Shown: positions 12,028 to 17,116 of the stretch, one piece after another
Numbering within the stretch: the first letter of the stretch is position 1
Layout: each line of letters starts with the position of its first letter
Source: Rhodospirillaceae bacterium
GTDB taxonomy: Bacteria; Pseudomonadota; Alphaproteobacteria; UBA11136
Assembly (NCBI GenBank): GCA_018663165.1
Contig: JABJES010000169.1
Coordinates: 1 to 17,116, forward strand
Direction: 5' to 3'
Length of the DNA: 17,116 nucleotides
Translations under genes and position numbers: made by a program
The notes under the pieces: model-generated
Told to the model about the DNA's origin: nothing
Seen by the model: the letters and a program-made list of their open reading frames with translations, nothing else
Database searches by the model: none

Positions 12028-13636
12028 ACCCCACCCCAAGCCGACAAAAAAATCCCCGCGCGCAATTATCATCGGCGGCGGACCAGCAGGATTGACGGCG
12101 GCCTATGAACTTCTTGAGCGCAGCGATATATCGCCCACCGTGTTTGAAGCCGGAGATAATGTCGGCGGCATATCGCGCACATTTCATTACAAGGGCAACC
12201 ATATCGATCTCGGCGGCCATCGCTTTTTTTCTAAATCAGATCGGGTTATGGACTGGTGGCTGAAGATTCTGCCAATCCATTCCGGAGAGGCGACACTTTT
12301 CCCCGATACACCGGTTGAGATTACCTATCAAAACCAAAGCCGGAAAGTTGACCCGGCAACAACGCGGACAGATGACAGTGAAAACTGCATGCTGGTGCGT
12401 TCGCGGGTATCCCGCATCCTGTTTCGCGGCAAACTGTTCGATTACCCTCTCTCCTTCAATTTCACCACCATCTCAAATCTCGGTTTTTTCAATACTGCGT
12501 TGGCCGGCCTGAGCTATATCCGCGCCCGGCTGTTTCCACTGCGTCCCGAAAAAACCCTGGAACAATTCGTCATCAACCGCTTTGGGCGTTATCTCTATGG
12601 TTCTTTTTTCAGGGACTATACCCATAAGGTTTGGGGCGTACCCTGCACTGAGATTCCCGCCGATTGGGGCGCACAAAGGATCAAAGGCGTTTCGATCAGC
12701 GGCCTGTTGAAACACGCCTTGAAAAAAATGGTCGCCGGAATTGATTCTTCCTACGCCCAGAAATCAACCGAAACGAGTCTTATCGAGCGTTTCCTCTATC
12801 CCAAATACGGCCCCGGACATATGTGGGAAAGGGTAAGCGAAATTATCCGCGAAAAAGGCGGAGAGGTTGAGATCAACAAAAGTGTTGTCGCCGTCGAAAC
12901 CGCTGGAAACAGGATCATTGCCGTGCAAGTCGCAGACGATAGCGGCGAGACCACACGCATTGAGGCCGAGTGGTTCTTTTCCACCATGCCAATAAAAGAT
13001 CTTATCGCCGGCATGACGCCGAGCCCACCTTCCAATGTGCGCGAGGTTGCCGACGGCCTGCCCTATCGTGATTTTCTAACCGTCGGCCTTCTGCTTGACC
13101 ACCTTTCCCTGCGCGGCGGTATATCGGCCGACCAGTTGAAAGAAAAACTCCCCGATAACTGGATCTATATACAAGAGCCAGATGTCGAAGTCGGGCGGCT
13201 ACAGGTTTTCAATAATTGGAGCCCATATCTGGTTTCAGATCCCGGTGCCATCTGGATCGGGCTTGAATACTTTCTCAATGAGACCGACAAGATGTGGAAT
13301 GACGCGGACAAAGATATTATTGCGTTCGCCATCGGAGAGATGGAAAAGCTCGGATTTCTTGTCCCCCAGGATGTACGGGATGGCGTTGTGATTCGTCAGA
13401 AAAAAGCCTATCCCGCTTATTTCGGCAGCTACAAGCAGATCGGAGAGGTTCAGGCGTATTTATCAGGCTTTGAAAATTTTTTCGCCCTCGGCCGGAACGG
13501 ACAGCACAGATACAACAACCAGGATCATTCCATGCTGACAGCGATGATCGCAATTGACAATATTCTTGCCGGCAATGCCGACAAAGAAAACGTCTGGAAC
13601 GTCAACGCCGAAGAAGATTACCACGAAGAGAAATAG
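12011..13636 (+). CDS. FAD-dependent oxidoreductase, UDP-galactopyranose-mutase/amine-oxidase-like
   Basis: A 541-residue flavoprotein. After a basic N-terminal tail the dinucleotide-binding motif IIIGGGPAGLTAAYELLE (G22-x-G24-x-x-G27) is followed by the ribose-binding acid (VFEAGDNVGG, E46) and then by DLGGHRFFS, typical of the UDP-galactopyranose mutase and protoporphyrinogen-oxidase-like group. The C-terminal FAD segment is FFALGRNGQHRYNNQDHSM. There is no signal or membrane helix. The start is TTG at 12011 with AGGAG 9 bases upstream, overlapping the cpaA end by 17 bases, so translation is coupled. Such proteins often sit with polysaccharide genes; none is here. It may modify a sugar nucleotide or lipid-linked sugar, but the substrate is unknown. 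Confidence 0.85.
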   Translation: MPASSKPHPKPTKKSPRAIIIGGGPAGLTAAYELLERSDISPTVFEAGDNVGGISRTFHYKGNHIDLGGHRFFSKSDRVMDWWLKILPIHSGEATLFPDTPVEITYQNQSRKVDPATTRTDDSENCMLVRSRVSRILFRGKLFDYPLSFNFTTISNLGFFNTALAGLSYIRARLFPLRPEKTLEQFVINRFGRYLYGSFFRDYTHKVWGVPCTEIPADWGAQRIKGVSISGLLKHALKKMVAGIDSSYAQKSTETSLIERFLYPKYGPGHMWERVSEIIREKGGEVEINKSVVAVETAGNRIIAVQVADDSGETTRIEAEWFFSTMPIKDLIAGMTPSPPSNVREVADGLPYRDFLTVGLLLDHLSLRGGISADQLKEKLPDNWIYIQEPDVEVGRLQVFNNWSPYLVSDPGAIWIGLEYFLNETDKMWNDADKDIIAFAIGEMEKLGFLVPQDVRDGVVIRQKKAYPAYFGSYKQIGEVQAYLSGFENFFALGRNGQHRYNNQDHSMLTAMIAIDNILAGNADKENVWNVNAEEDYHEEK

Positions 13637-13652
13637 CCTTCCCGACGGGGCT

Positions 13653-14615
13653 CTAGTCCATTCTGATGATCTGAATAATCGCCGGACCGAGCACCACCTC
13701 AAAAAGAACCGGCAGAAAAAATACGATCATCGGCACTGTCAGCTTGGCAGGAAGCGCGGCACCCTTTTTTTCCGCCAGAGACATACGCTCGTCGCGTCGC
13801 TCCTGTGAGAGAATCTTGAGTGCCTGGCCGATTGGCGTGCCGTATTTTTCCGACTGGATAAGAGTCGTCGATAATGACTTGGCTGCCGCCAGACCCGTAC
13901 GTTTTGCAAAATTTTCATACGCCTTATGGCGATCACCAAGATAAGCGAGCTCAGCCGTGGTCAGCCCGAACTCCTGTGCCAAAATGGGGGAATCCTCCGC
14001 AATTTCCTCTGTCACCTTGTCAAAGGCAGCTTCGATCCCAAGTCCGGATTCAACGCAAATCACAAGCAGATCAAGGGTATCTGGAAAGGCCCTGTTCATT
14101 TCCTGCTGCCGCTTCTGGGCAAAGTTGCTGATGATTATCTTGGGCAGGTAAAAACCAACGACAGCGGAGAGAGCTATAATTCCAATCCGCACATAAAATG
14201 GATAGGGGAAGTCCTCCCAAAAAGTAACGACAAAAAATGCCCCGATACCAGCAAGGGCAGTGCCAGCGATCCGCGCAATAACATAACTCACTAAAACGGA
14301 CTGTCCGCGAAATCCCGCCTGATTAATAGTTGTCTTCAGAGATTCTGACGTCAGCATATCCTCAAGCCTCAGTAGCTTGAGAATCTTCTTAAACAGCTCA
14401 GTGCGGCCCGGCTTCTTCTGATGACGGCGAGCAGAAGACTGGGTGGCAAGAGAGTCCATCTGACGACGGCCCAACTCTTCACGCTGCTTGTTAAGAGCCT
14501 TCAGACGCGAAGCACGCTGATCCTTCTGCATGAACGGAATACCAATGGCGACCACGGAAAGAAACCCCGCCAAAGAGGCAAGCCAGACAATCATATTTGC
14601 AGCATCAAAATTCAT
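13653..14615 (-). CDS. tadC: Tad pilus platform protein TadC
   Basis: A 320-residue inner-membrane protein of the type II secretion F family. It has an N-terminal helix (MIVWLASLAGFLSVVAIGI), a basic cytoplasmic part, two helices near 110-160, a cytoplasmic F domain (QEMNRAFPDTLDLLVICVESGLGIEAAF through IGQALKILSQERRDERM) and a C-terminal helix (LTVPMIVFFLPVLFEVVLGP). With TadB it forms the platform on which the TadA ATPase acts. It lies 11 bases after tadB on the same strand and ends 16 bases from the convergent oxidoreductase gene, with no clear terminator between. Confidence 0.94.
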   Translation of the reverse strand: MNFDAANMIVWLASLAGFLSVVAIGIPFMQKDQRASRLKALNKQREELGRRQMDSLATQSSARRHQKKPGRTELFKKILKLLRLEDMLTSESLKTTINQAGFRGQSVLVSYVIARIAGTALAGIGAFFVVTFWEDFPYPFYVRIGIIALSAVVGFYLPKIIISNFAQKRQQEMNRAFPDTLDLLVICVESGLGIEAAFDKVTEEIAEDSPILAQEFGLTTAELAYLGDRHKAYENFAKRTGLAAAKSLSTTLIQSEKYGTPIGQALKILSQERRDERMSLAEKKGAALPAKLTVPMIVFFLPVLFEVVLGPAIIQIIRMD

Positions 14616-14626
14616 ACCTAGCGGCC

Positions 14627-15625
14627 CTAAAAATCAAAGTTGATCATTTTACTCATGACAGTAATCCCGGTCAGCATCCAGAAGGCGCCGATCCCCATCA
14701 GCCAATGGCCAATCGGATCAAAAAGTAGATAACCAATATATGTTGGATTGATGATCGCCAGCATACCGGCAACAAAAAACGGCAATGAGGCGATAATCAT
14801 CGCTGAGGATTTAGCCTCACTTGAAAGTGCCTGCACCTTGTCTTTCATTTTCTTTCGCTCACGAAGAACGTTAGACAGATTTTCCAGCGTATCGGCGAGA
14901 TTACCGCCGGTCTGTTTTTGAATTTGCAGAACGATCGCAAAAAACTTGAATTCAGTCGTCGGAATGCGCTCAAGCCCGCGATCCATAATATCATCAAGCG
15001 ACAAACCAAGGTTTTGCCCCTCAATGATGTAATTGAATTCCTCACCCAACGGACCGGGAAATTCCCGGGCAATGATGTTCAGACATTCGGAAACCGGCAG
15101 GCCGGAACGAATGCCACGAACGATGACATCAATGGCCTCGGCAAAATGTGACGTAAAATCCTTTTGCCGCCGCTTGGCCAAATATTTCAGGACCAGCTTC
15201 GGCAGCCCGAGAAGACCAAACAGAAATGCCGGAAATGCGCCGATCGGCGGCAGGCCGATAAATATGTAAAGCGCGGTAAAGCCAACGCCGATGACGAAGC
15301 TGCCTATAAAATAATAAACCATATCGATATTAACACCGGCCTGAAGAAGGTCGGTCTTGATCTTGCCTATTCCACCTTTTTTGGTTTTTTTATCGGCCAG
15401 CGACTTAACCTTGTCCTGGATTCTTTTCTGGCGGCGGCTATCGGCTCGACCGGCAACCTGTACCCCCTTGCCGTCCGGCACGACCCCAATTGCCGCCATC
15501 CGCTTTTGCAGACGAAGCCGTGGGCGCAGAACGACGTAAACGAAGATTGAAACCAGGGCCAGAAACAACACCGTCAGAGCGCCGCCAAAGACGAAGATCA
15601 GGGTCAGGCCTGAAATAGCAGGCAT
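14627..15625 (-). CDS. tadB: Tad pilus platform protein TadB
   Basis: A 332-residue inner-membrane protein, the second F-family platform subunit. The N-terminal helix is LTLIFVFGGALTVLFLALVS, followed by a basic cytoplasmic segment (RRQKRIQDKVKSLADKKTKK), two helices (YYFIGSFVIGVGFTALYIFI and the next) and the F domain (SHFAEAIDVIVRGIRSGLPVSECLN through TGGNLADTLENLSNVLRERKKMKDKVQALS). C-terminal helices follow (MIIASLPFFVAGMLAIINP). The start is 4 bases after the tadA stop, consistent with a tightly coupled tadA-tadB-tadC operon. Confidence 0.95.
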   Translation of the reverse strand: MPAISGLTLIFVFGGALTVLFLALVSIFVYVVLRPRLRLQKRMAAIGVVPDGKGVQVAGRADSRRQKRIQDKVKSLADKKTKKGGIGKIKTDLLQAGVNIDMVYYFIGSFVIGVGFTALYIFIGLPPIGAFPAFLFGLLGLPKLVLKYLAKRRQKDFTSHFAEAIDVIVRGIRSGLPVSECLNIIAREFPGPLGEEFNYIIEGQNLGLSLDDIMDRGLERIPTTEFKFFAIVLQIQKQTGGNLADTLENLSNVLRERKKMKDKVQALSSEAKSSAMIIASLPFFVAGMLAIINPTYIGYLLFDPIGHWLMGIGAFWMLTGITVMSKMINFDF

Positions 15626-15629
15626 ATTC

Positions 15630-17116
15630 TTACTCGCCCCCGGAGGACATATTCAGGGCTTCGGCGAGCTTCCGTTCAAGGCCGTAATAACGAGCCCGGT
15701 CCCAGAAAGCCGGACGCATGCCCGTCGGCTTATGTTGGCCGATGATCTTGCCGTTTTCATCCTCACCCTGAAACTCGAAAAGAAATAAATCCTGCAAGGT
15801 CACCACATCGCCTTCCATGCCGAGCACTTCCGTGACATGAGTAATTTTACGCGAACCATCACGCAAGCGCTGGGCCTGAATGATGAGGTTAACCGCCGAA
15901 GATATCTGTTCGCGCACCGCCCTGGCAGGCAGGGTAAACCCGCCCATGGCAATCATATTCTCGATGCGCCCCAGAGCCTCACGAGGGTTATTGGCGTGAA
16001 CGGTGCCCATGGAACCATCATGGCCGGTATTCATCGCCTGGAGGAGATCAAAGGCCTCGGGGCCACGCACCTCACCGACGATAATTCGTTCAGGCCGCAT
16101 ACGCAGACAGTTTTTGACCAGGTCACGCATATTGACCTCGCCCTTTCCTTCAAGGTTAGGCGGCCGGGTTTCAAGGCGGACGACATGGGGCTGTTGCAGT
16201 TGCAGTTCCGCCGCATCCTCGCAGGTAATTACCCGCTCACCGGAATCGATATAACGGGTCATGCAATTGAGAAGCGTCGTCTTGCCAGAGCCGGTGCCGC
16301 CGGAAATAAGAATGTTGCAACGGCATGTGGCGGCGATTTGCAGAACCTGGGAACCGGCAGCGGAAATACTGCCGAAACTTTCCAGGTCATCAAGAGTCAT
16401 TTTTTCCTGTTTGAATTTACGAATCGTCAACGCGGCGCCATCAATTGCCAGCGGCGGGGCAATAACATTAACGCGCGAACCGTCCATCAGACGGGCATCG
16501 CAAATCGGGCTGGCTTCATCGACACGACGACCAACGGCCGTAACGATGCGCTGGCAGATATTCATCAATTGAGCGTTATCGCGGAACTTGACGTCGGTCA
16601 GCTCGATCTTGCCTTCGGTTTCGATATACACCTTGTCATAGCCGTTGACCATGATGTCGGCGATATCATCGCGCGCAAGAAGCGGCTCCAGAGGCCCAAG
16701 CCCGAGGATGTCATCGCAGATGTCGGAAATAACCCGCTGCTGTTCCTGAATGCTGAGCACCAGTCCGCGCATGCTGATGATCTCGCCGACGATATCCTTG
16801 ATTTCTTCGCGTACCTGCTCAGGCTTCAAGGCGCCGATCTCTCCCAGATCAACAGCTTCCAACAGGTCGTTAAAAACAGTGACTTTAACCTCAGCCAGAC
16901 TTCCATCGGACCCAGCCACATTTTCAGCCACGACCGCAGGCGCCGCCTCGGGCTCTTCTTCTTCAGTGATCCCGGGAAGCTTCTTTTTCTTCTTGGCTTT
17001 TTGTTTTTCCGCCAGCTCGGGCGAAGACTCTTCAGCCAGTTGCGCCTCTAGCCCAGACTCGGACGCCTCGACAGGCTCAGCCACAGACTCGGACGTAGCC
17101 GCAGCCGCAGCCGCAG
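15630..17116 (-). CDS. cpaF: Tad pilus assembly ATPase TadA/CpaF (5' end outside window)
   Basis: The hexameric cytoplasmic ATPase of the pilus. Counting from the GTG at 17084, the Walker A motif GGTGSGKT is at 262-269, the Asp box ITCEDAAELQL at 286-296, the Walker B-like IIVGEVRGPEAFDLLQAMNTGHDGS follows about 65 residues after Walker A, and the His box GTVHAN is at 360-365. The N-terminal region is rich in Ala, Glu and Lys (KQKAKKKKK) and probably disordered. The frame stays open through the window end as a run of alanine codons, so the real start lies outside and the GTG is only internal. It is the first visible gene of the minus-strand tadA-tadB-tadC operon; cpaB, cpaC and cpaE are likely further upstream. 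Confidence 0.96.
   Translation of the reverse strand, partial: AAAAAATSESVAEPVEASESGLEAQLAEESSPELAEKQKAKKKKKLPGITEEEEPEAAPAVVAENVAGSDGSLAEVKVTVFNDLLEAVDLGEIGALKPEQVREEIKDIVGEIISMRGLVLSIQEQQRVISDICDDILGLGPLEPLLARDDIADIMVNGYDKVYIETEGKIELTDVKFRDNAQLMNICQRIVTAVGRRVDEASPICDARLMDGSRVNVIAPPLAIDGAALTIRKFKQEKMTLDDLESFGSISAAGSQVLQIAATCRCNILISGGTGSGKTTLLNCMTRYIDSGERVITCEDAAELQLQQPHVVRLETRPPNLEGKGEVNMRDLVKNCLRMRPERIIVGEVRGPEAFDLLQAMNTGHDGSMGTVHANNPREALGRIENMIAMGGFTLPARAVREQISSAVNLIIQAQRLRDGSRKITHVTEVLGMEGDVVTLQDLFLFEFQGEDENGKIIGQHKPTGMRPAFWDRARYYGLERKLAEALNMSSGGE
17097..17116. repeat. AGCCGC hexanucleotide repeat in the cpaF N-terminus
   Basis: AGCCGC repeats three times and continues past the window edge; on the minus strand it encodes an alanine run upstream of TSESVAEPVEAS. 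Such hexamer runs can change length by slippage without shifting the frame. Confidence 0.7.

Noticed and set aside
13633..13660. Possible terminator between the oxidoreductase gene and tadC
   Set aside because: Only a few bases pair around CCCGACGGG, with mismatches and no T run on either strand.
15837..17051. Long plus-strand open frame (404 codons)
   Set aside because: It is antisense to the well-supported cpaF coding sequence; the translation has no domain and arises from the codon bias of the real gene.

Overview
The window looks like chromosomal DNA from an alphaproteobacterium, probably near the Rhodospirillales. The grounds are inference: moderately high GC, the style of the Tad pilus proteins, a CtrA-type TTAA-N7-TTAA box, and a small secreted protein with a PEVLENGDILIRR segment typical of alphaproteobacteria. 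No rRNA, tRNA, insertion sequence, integrase or CRISPR array was seen.

Left part (1-5690), housekeeping and metabolism. It opens with the 3' part of a low-molecular-weight phosphatase gene, followed 9 bases later by a fructosamine/ribulosamine-3-kinase gene, a pair that fits repair of glycated protein. Next come an unrecognised 338-residue protein and, convergent with it, a minus-strand pair: a Tas-type aldo/keto reductase and the RNA 2',3'-cyclic phosphodiesterase ThpR. Divergent from tas are a small exported protein and a seven-helix Bax inhibitor-1 family protein, closed by a strong bidirectional terminator (5661-5690).

Right part (5717-17116), a Tad/Flp (type IVc) pilus locus in three blocks. 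On the minus strand are tadG and two tadE-like pseudopilin genes. On the plus strand are the tadD lipoprotein, a PilZ protein, a Crp/Fnr regulator, the Flp major pilin, a DUF6166 protein, the prepilin peptidase cpaA/tadV and a FAD-dependent oxidoreductase. Again on the minus strand, entering from the right edge, are tadA/cpaF (5' end outside the window), tadB and tadC. The secretin (cpaC/rcpA), cpaB/rcpC and cpaE/tadZ genes are not present and probably lie beyond base 17116.

How it fits together: TadA powers the TadB/TadC inner-membrane platform, CpaA trims the Flp prepilin and the TadE pseudopilins, TadD is the outer-membrane-associated pilotin-like lipoprotein, and TadG/TadE are minor or anchoring components. 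The regulatory DNA is the most interesting part. The locus carries its own Crp/Fnr gene. Two GTGA-N6-TCAC sites, which are Crp-type operators, lie in the two main pilus control regions: one between tadG and tadD, one upstream of flp. The flp region also has two further inverted repeats and a perfect CtrA box. The tadD region also has three phased 10-bp direct repeats abutting a perfect 14-bp palindrome that touches a -35-like element. This suggests a pilus controlled by a dedicated Crp-like protein, cell-cycle input through CtrA, and possibly c-di-GMP through PilZ. The cpaA gene is odd: its first membrane helix is encoded right after an in-frame stop with no ordinary start codon.
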